From Chitinophaga pinensis (GTDB lineage Bacteria; Bacteroidota; Bacteroidia; Flavobacteriales_D; Crocinitomicaceae): a DNA stretch of 64,000 nucleotides. Where the stretch lies: positions 1 through 64,000 of the forward strand of contig CALPMT020000002.1 in the NCBI GenBank assembly GCA_943324745.2, in the 5' to 3' direction. Numbering within the stretch: the first letter of the stretch is position 1; the number at the start of each line of letters is the position of its first letter. Below the pieces are notes generated by a model. It had not been told where the DNA came from, did not search any database, and saw only the letters and a program-made list of their open reading frames with translations. Of the stretch, positions 44,056 through 52,691 are shown in pieces. The position numbers and the translations under genes were made by a program.

Positions 44056-46017
44056 TTAAAGGTATTGGAGTGGAATCTTAAGGTGGATTTTAGTTCCTGA
44101 TATTTCATTAATTTCATTTTTTATTTCAGAAATTTGGAGTGTAGTTTCTTTAAGTAGAATAGTCTCCATCATAGTTAAACGTTTCTTAGTAATACTTAAA
44201 GCCATTGATTTGTGTACATTGACTAAATTTTCTTTCCCTTTTTGAGAAGTATATATACCTATACCATTATCAGTAATTTCACAAACGAGAAATTCATCTT
44301 GGATATCAAAATGGACTTTAATAACACCTGCTTCTTTCTTCGGAACAACACCATGAATAATAGAATTCTCAATAAATGGTTGTAATAATAATGAAGGCAG
44401 TGCAACATCATCTTCTATTTCTTTAGAACGTGTTATGGAATATGTAAAACATTTATTAAATCTCAATTGCTCAAGTTCTAAGTAATTTTCTAAACTCTCA
44501 ATCTCTTTATGAATTGGGATTAATGGTTCTTTGGAAAATTCGAGTGTAAGTCTCATTAATTTAGAGAATTTCGATAAATATTTGATTGCTTCATCTGTAT
44601 GATTTTGAATTATAAAACTTGAAATAGATCCAAGACAATTAAATACAAAATGTGGATTCATTTGTAGGTGTAACGCTTTTTGTTCGTATTCAATCAATTC
44701 TAGTTTTAGATTCAAGGTTTTGGTTCGTTGTTGTCTGTTATATAAAACAATTAGAAAACCAAAAACAATTAGAACAAAACATCCTGAGATGATTAAAACC
44801 TGCTGATTTCTTTTTAATTTTTCTTGATAAATCACATAGTTTTTTTCACGTTCCTTTTTATAGAAAAGCTCTTTTTTGTCAAATTCAAAATTCATTTCTG
44901 CCTGGATGGTATTACGAATATTTTCCTCGCTACGAATACTATCTTTTGCAGTACTATATGCAACATAATGTTTAAGGGCTAGATTAGGATTATTCTGCAT
45001 TTTATATATTTCATAGAGCTTTAATTCTGTGTTTTTTATTTGATCTAAAACACCTAATTCTTTCGATAAACCTAATGATTTATCCATATAACTAATTGCT
45101 AATGCGTATTCTTTCGAATTAATATAGATTTCTCCGAGATAGAAATAAGTATCTGAAATCCCAAACTTATCGTCAATAGAAGTAAATATGTTGATTGCTT
45201 TTTCAAAATTCTCTTTTGCTTGTATTATTTTATTTTGGGCTTTATACTGCAATCCTAAATTATTATATAATTCCCCTAGCCCTCTTGGATTTGGATATTT
45301 TTGGAATAACTCCAATGCTTGCATGTAATACGTATGAGCTTTATTAAATTGCTTTTTATGGTTGTAAATATTACCAATATTCGTAATGGTAATTCCCATC
45401 GTAGGATCTTTTAACTTTTTCTGAAAATGGAGACACTTCAAAAAATAGATAAGTGCCTTATCTTCTTTAGCTTGTGAAAGGTATACGATTCCTATATTAT
45501 TGTATAATCGTCCTGTATTTTTATTATTTTTAATTTGCTCATACAATTTTATCGCTTTTCGATAATACGTCAATGCTTTACTGTAATTACTTTGTTCTGA
45601 AAAAACTACACCGATACTTCCATATGCGCGTGCAAGTACTTCTTTGATCCTTTGTGATTTATTCGTGCGTATTTGTTTTTCTAAATAATTAGTAGCCGTA
45701 TGAAAACTTTCTAATGCATCCTGATAGTTCCCAAGCATGATATTGGCATTTCCAATATTTTGGTAAGAAAGACTGATGTTTTTAGGATCCTTACTTTCTA
45801 ATGCAAATTCAAGACTTTGATTGGCATAAAAAAGCATTTTATCAGGATTCGTTTCTAGGTATTCCTCTGCGATTTGATTTAGTATTTTCGCTTTGGAAGT
45901 AGCTTCTTTTACTTTCGTAGAAAGCAATAACATCGAATCCAGCCTTGGATTTTTGTTTCCAAAAACAAGAGAAGTTACACAACTCAAAATAAAGACTAAA
46001 AATAGAATGTTTTTCAC
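44056..46017 (-). CDS. TPR-containing LytS-type sensor histidine kinase
   Basis: I start this at a GTG at 46017, giving about 653 residues that begin with a signal peptide (MKNILFLVFILSCVTSLVFG). The open frame further upstream lies in repeat DNA and starts only with TTG. The periplasmic half holds about eight tetratricopeptide repeats ('YGSIGVVFSEQSNYSKALTYY' type), followed by one membrane helix ('VLIISGCFVLIVFGFLIVLY') and a His_kinase domain with 'LQMNPHFVFNCLGSISSF'. The terminal ATPase has 'PFIENSIIHGV' and 'ITDNGIGI'. It should phosphorylate the LytTR partner on a peptide or protein-interaction signal. A -7 box on the minus strand lies at 46034-46041. Confidence 0.9.
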   Translation of the reverse strand: MKNILFLVFILSCVTSLVFGNKNPRLDSMLLLSTKVKEATSKAKILNQIAEEYLETNPDKMLFYANQSLEFALESKDPKNISLSYQNIGNANIMLGNYQDALESFHTATNYLEKQIRTNKSQRIKEVLARAYGSIGVVFSEQSNYSKALTYYRKAIKLYEQIKNNKNTGRLYNNIGIVYLSQAKEDKALIYFLKCLHFQKKLKDPTMGITITNIGNIYNHKKQFNKAHTYYMQALELFQKYPNPRGLGELYNNLGLQYKAQNKIIQAKENFEKAINIFTSIDDKFGISDTYFYLGEIYINSKEYALAISYMDKSLGLSKELGVLDQIKNTELKLYEIYKMQNNPNLALKHYVAYSTAKDSIRSEENIRNTIQAEMNFEFDKKELFYKKEREKNYVIYQEKLKRNQQVLIISGCFVLIVFGFLIVLYNRQQRTKTLNLKLELIEYEQKALHLQMNPHFVFNCLGSISSFIIQNHTDEAIKYLSKFSKLMRLTLEFSKEPLIPIHKEIESLENYLELEQLRFNKCFTYSITRSKEIEDDVALPSLLLQPFIENSIIHGVVPKKEAGVIKVHFDIQDEFLVCEITDNGIGIYTSQKGKENLVNVHKSMALSITKKRLTMMETILLKETTLQISEIKNEINEISGTKIHLKIPLQYL

Positions 46018-46033
46018 CTGACTAACTTTGATA

Positions 46034-46041
46034 CAAAAATA
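46034..46041 (-). promoter_or_regulatory. -7 promoter box of the histidine kinase gene
   Basis: The minus strand reads TATTTTTG, matching TAnnTTTG, 16 bases before the GTG at 46017. It supports that start. Confidence 0.5.
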
Positions 46042-46104
46042 ACATTTAAGAAATAGATAGTTCGAATGAATTAGAATTCGTAGGGATTGGATTAGAATTC
46101 GTTG

Positions 46105-46170
46105 CTTCGAGAACCTCAGCAACCGTCTTCGAGAACATCAGCAACCGAATTTGAGAACCTCAAGAACCGA
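46105..46170. repeat. three tandem 22-nt units in copy A
   Basis: Units are 46105-46126, 46127-46148 and 46149-46170, of the form CTTCGAGAACCTCAGCAACC plus two bases. Being 22 bases long, they would shift any reading frame, so they are not a protein repeat. Confidence 0.85.
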
Positions 46171-46335
46171 ATTAGTGGTATAAGTGACGGGTGACGAAGT
46201 GAAGAATAAAAACGTTTAAGGATGTTAGTGGTAGTTAAATTAGGAGGACATTAAGGCGCTTTTCTTGGTTTGGCTATGTGTGCCAATTTTTCTAAATTAC
46301 TTAATGGTAAGAAATCCTAACTATTTAATACTAAA

Positions 46336-46358
46336 AAACCCGACACTGGGCCGGGTTT
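46336..46358 (-). terminator. terminator of the T9SS-exported LRR gene
   Basis: AAACCCG (46336-46342) pairs with CGGGTTT (46352-46358), and the minus strand continues as a T-run. The same terminator, one base different inside, follows ahcY. Confidence 0.85.
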
Positions 46359-46382
46359 AAAGGATAAATAACTAGTAATGTA

Positions 46383-48524
46383 TTAGTCTTTTTTTATCTC
46401 TATGACATTTGCACCTGTGCCTGTTGTTACTTTTAAAAGGTAAATCCCTGCATATTGGTTCGAAAGATCGATTTTATTCGTAAAATCATTCACGATGATT
46501 GTTTGAATACTTCTACCATGCAAATCATAAATCTCTACCGATGAAATTTGGTTTGCAGCTTTTAACGTAAATAACCCATTGTTTGGATTAGGATATGCAA
46601 TGATTGATTCGTCCAAGGTGATTCCTTTGATACTTGCTAATAATTGATCTTTGTATACTGTTGTTTCTTTGTTCGTTTCAACTGGCGCATTGTAATCAAA
46701 GTAGATATTTGCCTGTTTGTTAACCGTATCTCCTTCAATTAAATTACTTAGAGCACATAATTTTAATAAAATGTTTCCATGTTTATGCTCCCCTAGATCG
46801 ATGTTTTGGAAGTAGTATTCTACTTTATTCCCTTCGATACGCAATTTCATTGGGTGGGAAGTATTAAAGATTTGTATGGAATTAATATCATACTTTTTAG
46901 GATCAATTGTTTCTACCACTACAATGTTTTCAGCTGGATAATTTCCTTTATTCTCAAAATCAATCGTATAATGAAGTGTTTTTCCGATTTCTTTGCTTGG
47001 AAGAACGTTTCCTTGTAGACAGGTGATTATGTTTGGGTCATACGCTCCAACTACTATCTGGTTAAATTTAGCTACGTTATCTTCTGGTTTTTCATCTCCT
47101 TGAAGTGGGTTTATCCTAGTGATAAATTTCAAAGTATCTCCAATATTTACAGCTGGAACTTCTATTGGACTATTCACTTTGAAAACAATTGTATCTGATA
47201 CACTGATTTCAAATGGTTTCAAGTCAACAAATGATTTCCCTAGTTTACCTGTTGAAACTGCATTTAATGAAGAAGCTACAAGATCTAGAACATTATAATT
47301 ATATTCCACTGTAAAATCTCCAGAAAGCGTTTGATTTCCTTTGTTTTTATAGGTTACTTGGTATTTAGTATCAAAACCTGGACGCGCAGGACCTATAGGT
47401 GAAAGCACAATCTCTAAATCGTTGTGAATGCCTTTTGGTGTGATACAGAAGTTAATAGTAGTATCGTGACCCGAATTTTCAATCAAATTAAAGTTTTGCA
47501 AGGAAGGTGAAATCTGAAAGTAGTTTGGATTTTCTAATTGAGGTGTTAACGTATACGATCCTTTTTGTTTGAAGAAATTCACTAATCCTTGCTTATTAGA
47601 TAGAGAAGTCCCTTTTCCATTCTTGTCTTCAATACTGAATTTAGTAAACATTGTAAAATTGTCATTTCCTGTACAATTTCCTGTCAAATCATATTTTACG
47701 TTACTTGTAATTGTATTATAAACACCACCTGGTGTGAATGTACAATAGGAATTAACTTCTACGTTTGAAAGTTTTGATTGCTCAATTGTTTGATCTATTA
47801 AAGGAATATTTTGATTGTCTGCGCAAATATATAAATGTTTAGTAGGTATACTCTCAAAACTAAATCTTGATAAAGTTGATCCGTTTTTTAAATTAGCATA
47901 CTCAACACTAGAAGTTAAACTAATTGTATCCATTTTTGGATTTCCAGATAAATCGAGTGTTTTGATTACATTAGAAACAGAAATACCTACTAAAAGTTTA
48001 TTATTAGTAACATCAATAGTTGATATATTAGTTCCAGAAAAATTAATCGCTTTTAACTTGATATTTTTAGTTAAATCAACATTTGTTAATTTACTTGAAT
48101 TTAACAAATTCAAATTTTCCAATAATAGGTTATTCGAAAGATCAATTGAATTTATATTTGAATACGAACAATTCAAATATTTCAAACTAGATAGATTGTT
48201 TACGTCTAACGAAGTAATCGAAGTTAATTCAAGGTATAAGTTCTCTAAATTTATGAAATACTTTATCTCATCAACTGAAGTTATTGAATTATTATAACTT
48301 AACCACATTGAAATAACCGATTGAGCTTCTTGAATAGAGATTTCTGAATCTTTATTTTGATCTAATGAATATATTAACCCATTATTTGTAGTAGTTTGAA
48401 ATGATATGAATCCACTATTTGAATTATTAATTAATAGTTTTTTAAACTCTGGATCTTTAAACGTAATGTTTTGTGCTTGGCTCCATCCTGTAAACAACAA
48501 GCACGCGAGTAGTAACTTTTTCAT
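46383..48524 (-). CDS. secreted leucine-rich-repeat protein with T9SS type A sorting domain
   Basis: This 713-residue protein begins at the ATG at 48524 with signal 'MKKLLLACLLFTGWSQAQ'. Residues about 70-220 form irregular leucine-rich repeats ('LENLYLELTSITSLDVNNLS', 'LDLSGNPKMDTISL'). The middle and rear hold Ig-like DUF11/DUF7619-type strands ('GKTLHYTIDFENKGNYPAEN'). The C-terminal about 75 residues are a type A sorting tail ('YPNPNNGLFTL', 'IYDLHGRSIQ', 'YAGIYLLKVTTG'), read by the T9SS so that the tail is cut and the body is kept on or outside the cell. It lies alone between two repeat copies, so it may be a mobile or recently duplicated cassette. Confidence 0.88.
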   Translation of the reverse strand: MKKLLLACLLFTGWSQAQNITFKDPEFKKLLINNSNSGFISFQTTTNNGLIYSLDQNKDSEISIQEAQSVISMWLSYNNSITSVDEIKYFINLENLYLELTSITSLDVNNLSSLKYLNCSYSNINSIDLSNNLLLENLNLLNSSKLTNVDLTKNIKLKAINFSGTNISTIDVTNNKLLVGISVSNVIKTLDLSGNPKMDTISLTSSVEYANLKNGSTLSRFSFESIPTKHLYICADNQNIPLIDQTIEQSKLSNVEVNSYCTFTPGGVYNTITSNVKYDLTGNCTGNDNFTMFTKFSIEDKNGKGTSLSNKQGLVNFFKQKGSYTLTPQLENPNYFQISPSLQNFNLIENSGHDTTINFCITPKGIHNDLEIVLSPIGPARPGFDTKYQVTYKNKGNQTLSGDFTVEYNYNVLDLVASSLNAVSTGKLGKSFVDLKPFEISVSDTIVFKVNSPIEVPAVNIGDTLKFITRINPLQGDEKPEDNVAKFNQIVVGAYDPNIITCLQGNVLPSKEIGKTLHYTIDFENKGNYPAENIVVVETIDPKKYDINSIQIFNTSHPMKLRIEGNKVEYYFQNIDLGEHKHGNILLKLCALSNLIEGDTVNKQANIYFDYNAPVETNKETTVYKDQLLASIKGITLDESIIAYPNPNNGLFTLKAANQISSVEIYDLHGRSIQTIIVNDFTNKIDLSNQYAGIYLLKVTTGTGANVIEIKKD

Positions 48525-48623
48525 ATTCTTTATTTTAATTTGTTTCTGAAGCAAATATAAGTCGCAGATTTGGAAGGGGGAAGAAGAAATGAGAATTCGT
48601 CGGGATTAAATGAGAATTCGTTG

Positions 48624-48667
48624 CTTCGTGAACCTAAGCAACCATGTTCGAGAACCTAAGCAACCAA
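48624..48667. repeat. two tandem 22-nt units in copy B
   Basis: Units at 48624-48645 and 48646-48667 share the GAACCTAAGCAACCA core and are homologous to the units of copy A. Confidence 0.8.
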
Positions 48668-48964
48668 ATTAGAGGGATGAGTGAAGAGTGATGAATTAAA
48701 CCATATAAGGCAAATAAGGGAGAATTGAAACATTAAGATATATGTGGAATTGGGTAGAAATTAAGAACATTTAGGTCGCGGTGCGACGTGTGAAACCATA
48801 TAATAGTGACGGAGTAATGAGTGACGATGTGAACCATTTAGGCATTAAGGACGATAGGTGTAGTTAAGTTAGAAGAAAATTAAGGCACTTTGCTTGGTAC
48901 GGTTCAGACTAACTATTTTCTAAATTACCTAATGGTAAGAAATCCTTCCGATTTAGAAATAAAA

Positions 48965-48987
48965 AAACCCGACACTAGGCCGGGTTT
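48965..48987 (-). terminator. terminator of ahcY
   Basis: AAACCCG (48965-48971) pairs with CGGGTTT (48981-48987), with a T-run on the minus strand. It ends 25 bases beyond the ahcY stop. Confidence 0.85.
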
Positions 48988-49012
48988 CGATTTTATGAAG
49001 AATACTAATTTC

Positions 49013-50326
49013 TTAGTATCTGTATTCGTGAGGTTTGTATGGTCCTTCAACCGCAACACCGATATAATCAGCTTGGTCTTTAGAAAGAACATCTAATTCA
49101 ACACCAATTTTAGCTAAGTGTAGACGTGCAACTTTTTCATCTAAGTGTTTAGGTAATGTATACACTTGGTTTTCGTAGTTAGCAGAATTTGCCCATAACT
49201 CTAATTGCGCCAATGTTTGATTTGTAAATGAGTTAGACATTACAAAAGATGGATGACCAGTTGCACAACCTAAATTTACTAAACGTCCTTCAGCTAATAA
49301 TATAATATCATTACCATTCACATTATATAAATCCACTTGTGGTTTAATTTCTACTTTAGAATGACCATAATTTTCATTCAACCAAGCAACACTGATTTCA
49401 TTGTCAAAGTGACCAATGTTACAAACGATTGCTTTGTCTTTCATTTTCAAGAAATGTTCACCAGTTACGATGTCTTTGTTACCAGTAGTTGTAACGATGA
49501 TATCACCTAAATGAATTACGTTATTCAATTTTTTTACTTCAAATCCGTCCATTGCAGCTTGTAAAGCACAAATAGGATCGATTTCAGTAACGATAACACG
49601 CGCACCAGCTCCTTGTAAAGAAGCAGCAGAACCTTTACCAACATCTCCGTAACCACAAACAACAGCAACTTTACCAGCCATCATAATGTCTGTAGCACGA
49701 CGAATTGAATCAACTAAAGATTCTTTACATCCGTATTTGTTATCAAATTTAGATTTAGTAACTGAATCATTTACATTAATTGCAGGAATTAATAACGTAC
49801 CATTTTTAACACGTTCGTGTAAACGGTGAACTCCAGTTGTAGTTTCTTCAGATAAACCTTTAATAGCAGCAGCTAATTGTGGGTAACGATCAAAAACCAT
49901 GTTAGTTAAATCACCTCCATCATCTAAAATCATATTTAATGGTTGGCTGTCTGGAAAAGCATAAAGCGTTTGTTCGATACACCAATCGAATTCTTCTTCA
50001 TTCATTCCTTTCCAAGCAAAAACAGGAATTCCAGCAGCAGCAATTGCAGCAGCTGCGTGATCTTGCGTAGAGAAAATGTTACAAGAAGACCAAGAAACAT
50101 CTGCTCCTAATTCAACTAATGTTTCAATCAATACCGCTGTTTGGATAGTCATGTGCAAACATCCAGCAATTCTAGCACCAGCTAAAGGCTTGGAAGCACC
50201 ATATTCTTCTCTCAAAGACATTAAACCTGGCATCTCTGCTTCAGCTAATGTAATTTCTTTTCTACCCCAATCTGCTAGGGTAATGTCTTTTACTTTAAAC
50301 GCTAATTTTTCTGTTGTGTTTGTCAT
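49013..50326 (-). CDS. ahcY: adenosylhomocysteinase
   Basis: This 437-residue S-adenosylhomocysteine hydrolase has the NAD-binding '[21 protein letters not shown]', the substrate region '[18 protein letters not shown]' and the C-terminal 'PHEYRY'. It cleaves SAH to adenosine and homocysteine, keeping methylation reactions going. The gene stands alone: a terminator follows, and an intergenic region with its own repeats separates it from yqeY. Confidence 0.96.
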   Translation of the reverse strand: MTNTTEKLAFKVKDITLADWGRKEITLAEAEMPGLMSLREEYGASKPLAGARIAGCLHMTIQTAVLIETLVELGADVSWSSCNIFSTQDHAAAAIAAAGIPVFAWKGMNEEEFDWCIEQTLYAFPDSQPLNMILDDGGDLTNMVFDRYPQLAAAIKGLSEETTTGVHRLHERVKNGTLLIPAINVNDSVTKSKFDNKYGCKESLVDSIRRATDIMMAGKVAVVCGYGDVGKGSAASLQGAGARVIVTEIDPICALQAAMDGFEVKKLNNVIHLGDIIVTTTGNKDIVTGEHFLKMKDKAIVCNIGHFDNEISVAWLNENYGHSKVEIKPQVDLYNVNGNDIILLAEGRLVNLGCATGHPSFVMSNSFTNQTLAQLELWANSANYENQVYTLPKHLDEKVARLHLAKIGVELDVLSKDQADYIGVAVEGPYKPHEYRY

Positions 50327-50461
50327 ACTAGATTTTTTAGTGGTATAAAATTACAAAAGAAGTAATGATAAAAAAAATATTTTTACGGAAATAAATTTAT
50401 AGATTAACAGTGGAAAGATTTCGGATTGACAGACTGCAGAATTACAGATTGTTGGAATAAA

Positions 50462-50484
50462 AAAACCACCTAGTTGGTGGTTTT
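50462..50484 (-). terminator. intrinsic terminator at the end of the dcw cluster
   Basis: AAAACCACC (50462-50470) pairs with GGTGGTTTT (50476-50484) over a TAGTT loop, and the minus strand continues in T. It lies downstream of yqeY. Confidence 0.85.
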
Positions 50485-50504
50485 CTTACATAATTTAATT
50501 AAGC

Positions 50505-50522
50505 GACGCAAAGCTTTGCGTC
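50505..50522. repeat. REP-like palindrome after yqeY
   Basis: GACGCAAAGCTTTGCGTC is a perfect 18-bp palindrome just beyond the yqeY stop. Similar GACGCAAA...TTTGCGTC elements are dispersed in many Bacteroidota genomes, as I recall. Confidence 0.6.
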
Positions 50523-50523
50523 T

Positions 50524-50979
50524 CTACGCTAATTTTGATAATTCTTCTTTGGCGAGTGTTGAAATTACTTTTCCATCTGCTTTACCTGCTAATTTACCAG
50601 ATAAAACTCCCATAATTTTCCCAATTTCTTGTGGAGATTTTGCTCCTGTTTGTGCAATTGCAGCTAGTACTTCTTGACGTACTTCCTCTTCGGACATCAT
50701 TTTAGGCAGGTAAACTTCCATTACTTGCGCTTCAAACAATTCATCTTTCGCTAAATCTTCTCTATTTTGAGCTACATATACAGCATATGTTTCCATACGT
50801 TGTTTATGTAGCTTCATGATAATTTTAACAGCTACATCGTCTGACACTTCACCATTACCAGAAGTAGCTTCTAATAATAGTTTAGATTTAATATCACGTA
50901 ATGCTTGTAACTTTTCTTTCTCTTTCGCTAACATCGCATTTTTAATGTCAGCAGATATTTTTTCCATGAACCCCATCAT
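50524..50979 (-). CDS. GatB/YqeY domain protein
   Basis: This 151-residue protein starts at 50979, in a TGATG overlap with the ftsZ stop; ATG codons at 50976 and 50967 are alternatives. It is the YqeY family, similar to the C-terminal tail of the amidotransferase subunit GatB: 'MEKISADIKNAMLAKEKEKL', 'YLPKMMSEEEVRQEV' and 'AKSPQEIGKIMGVLSGKLAGKADG'. Its role, probably tRNA-related, is not settled. It is the last gene of the division cluster. Confidence 0.88.
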   Translation of the reverse strand: MMGFMEKISADIKNAMLAKEKEKLQALRDIKSKLLLEATSGNGEVSDDVAVKIIMKLHKQRMETYAVYVAQNREDLAKDELFEAQVMEVYLPKMMSEEEVRQEVLAAIAQTGAKSPQEIGKIMGVLSGKLAGKADGKVISTLAKEELSKLA

Positions 50980-52607
50980 CAATCTACATTATCGTGTAAA
51001 AATGAATTATTACTTCTTAAAGAGATATTATCTCCATTTCCTGAAACACCATAACGTGAAACAGAGTTCTCTGTACTTGGTCGTGAGTGATCTAATTGAA
51101 TGTTTCTTCTTTCAAAAGCAGGTTCTTTTTCTAGTTGAGTTAGTCCATCTGCTTTTTTCAATTTCTGCGTGTAAGCATGTAAACGCTCCATGCGCTCTTG
51201 TTGTATTTTCAATTGTTCTTCAGGTGTCGTATACGTTTTAGGTGTCGCTCTAATTGTATTTTCTAAAGGTATGATTGCATCGTCAAGTTCAAGTGTGTGA
51301 ACAATTTTCTCTTCAGATGGAGTTTTTACTTCGTTTACTATAGTTTCCTCTTCTTCAACATTTGAAGTTGATTCAACCTCCCATACTAAACTTACTGGCT
51401 CTTGTTCTTTTTGTGGTTCAACTACTACTTTTGGCGCTTCCTCTACCCAATTGTTTAGAGTTGGTTTTACCTCCATTCTTGGTTCAACTGTTTTCAAAAA
51501 AGGTTCGTTATTATTCTGAACAGTATTTGTTGGTTCAACCTTAGGCGCTACTTCAGTTGGTTTTCCTAATTGCGTTGTAATCTCATTTTTTGGCTCCTCA
51601 TGCAAAGGTCGAACAATCTTTTCAGGAGCCTTCTCAAAACCCGTGATAGGTGTTGAATTGAAACCTGTAGCTATTAATGTTACACTTAATTTTTCCCCTA
51701 AAGTTGGATCATAACCATGTCCCCATATTACGTCAGCTGAAGAACCTGCTTCGTCTTGAATGAAATCAGTGATTTCAGTGATTTCATCCATCAATACCTC
51801 TTTATCGCCGTAAGTAATGTTTAATAACACGAATTTAGCACCTGCAATATTATTATCATTTAATAAAGGCGAATCCAATGCTTCAGTTACACAACGAAGT
51901 GCTCTGTTTTCACCTTCCACAGCAGCTGAACCCATGATTGCTACACCAGAATCTTTCATTACTGTGTAAACATCATTAAAATCAACATTTACAGACCCTG
52001 TTACAGAAATTAATTCAGCGATACCTTTTGCCGCAACCGTAAGTACGTCATCCGCTTTAGAAAAAGCATTATTGATAGTAAGGTTTCCAGTCATCTCACG
52101 TAATTTCTCATTGTTAATCACTAACAATGTATCAACTGCTTGACGCATTTCTTCTAAACCTAATTCAGCTTGTTGTCTTCTTTTGCGGCCTTCAAATCCG
52201 AAAGGAACGGTAACTATACCAACAGTAAGAATTCCAAGCTCACGAGCAATTCCAGCAATTACTGGAGCAGCACCCGTACCTGTTCCTCCACCCATACCAG
52301 CAGTAACAAACACCATTTTCGTGTTCTCACTTAATACCGATCTGATTTCGTCAATATTTTCAATCGCTGCATTTTTACCTATTTCAGGAATAGCACCTGC
52401 ACCATTACCTTCTGTTAGAGAAGCACCCAACTGAATTTTATATGGTACCGCAGAAATATCTAATGCCTGTTTATCTGTGTTACAAACAATAAAATCTACT
52501 CCTTTAATCCCAAGGTTGTACATGTGATTAACTGCGTTACTTCCACCGCCACCAACACCGATAACTTTGATGATTGATGAAATGTTTTTTGGTAAATCGA
52601 ATTCCAT
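50979..52607 (-). CDS. ftsZ: cell division protein FtsZ
   Basis: This tubulin-like GTPase has 542 residues, long for FtsZ because of an extended C-terminal linker. 'VGGGGSNAV' (18-26) and the tubulin signature 'GGGTGTGAAPVIAG' are intact, with 'NVDFNDVYTVM' and 'DEAGSSADVIWG' typical of the phylum. The linker (about 320-500) is rich in Pro/Glu/Val, and the end differs from the E. coli C-terminal peptide. FtsZ polymerises into the Z ring at mid-cell. A -7-like box (CAAACCTA on the plus strand, 52684-52691) may give it a promoter of its own. Confidence 0.97.
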   Translation of the reverse strand: MEFDLPKNISSIIKVIGVGGGGSNAVNHMYNLGIKGVDFIVCNTDKQALDISAVPYKIQLGASLTEGNGAGAIPEIGKNAAIENIDEIRSVLSENTKMVFVTAGMGGGTGTGAAPVIAGIARELGILTVGIVTVPFGFEGRKRRQQAELGLEEMRQAVDTLLVINNEKLREMTGNLTINNAFSKADDVLTVAAKGIAELISVTGSVNVDFNDVYTVMKDSGVAIMGSAAVEGENRALRCVTEALDSPLLNDNNIAGAKFVLLNITYGDKEVLMDEITEITDFIQDEAGSSADVIWGHGYDPTLGEKLSVTLIATGFNSTPITGFEKAPEKIVRPLHEEPKNEITTQLGKPTEVAPKVEPTNTVQNNNEPFLKTVEPRMEVKPTLNNWVEEAPKVVVEPQKEQEPVSLVWEVESTSNVEEEETIVNEVKTPSEEKIVHTLELDDAIIPLENTIRATPKTYTTPEEQLKIQQERMERLHAYTQKLKKADGLTQLEKEPAFERRNIQLDHSRPSTENSVSRYGVSGNGDNISLRSNNSFLHDNVD

Positions 52608-52691
52608 TTTTTTGTCTTTTTATATTTTGAATGTTGTGAAAAACATTGTTTTTTTTCTATAAAATGGGTGTGCTGCAATACAACAAACCTA

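Larger units (their letters stand above)
46074..46358. repeat. dispersed intergenic repeat, copy A
   Basis: The first part (46074 on) and the last 128 bases (46231-46358) both match copy B at 48593-48987 in the same order and orientation. Shared words are GAATTCGTTGCTTCG, TCTAAATTAC, TAATGGTAAGAAATCCT and the terminator at the end. It includes three tandem 22-base units (46105-46170). It does not code. Confidence 0.8.
48593..48987. repeat. dispersed intergenic repeat, copy B
   Basis: This is the same element as copy A but about 110 bases longer. It runs from GAATTCGT (48593), through two 22-base units (48624-48645, 48646-48667), to a 128-base 3' part (48860-48987) that matches copy A and ends in the ahcY terminator. 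Together with the remainder to 49012 it fills the gap between the LRR gene and ahcY; no gene is visible. Confidence 0.8.

Noticed and set aside
46018-46122. N-terminal extension of the histidine kinase reading frame
   Set aside because: It begins with TTG inside the tandem 22-base repeats and precedes a good -7 box and signal peptide at the GTG at 46017.
46105-46170. Possible CRISPR array
   Set aside because: Units are directly adjacent without unique spacers, only three in number, with no cas genes.
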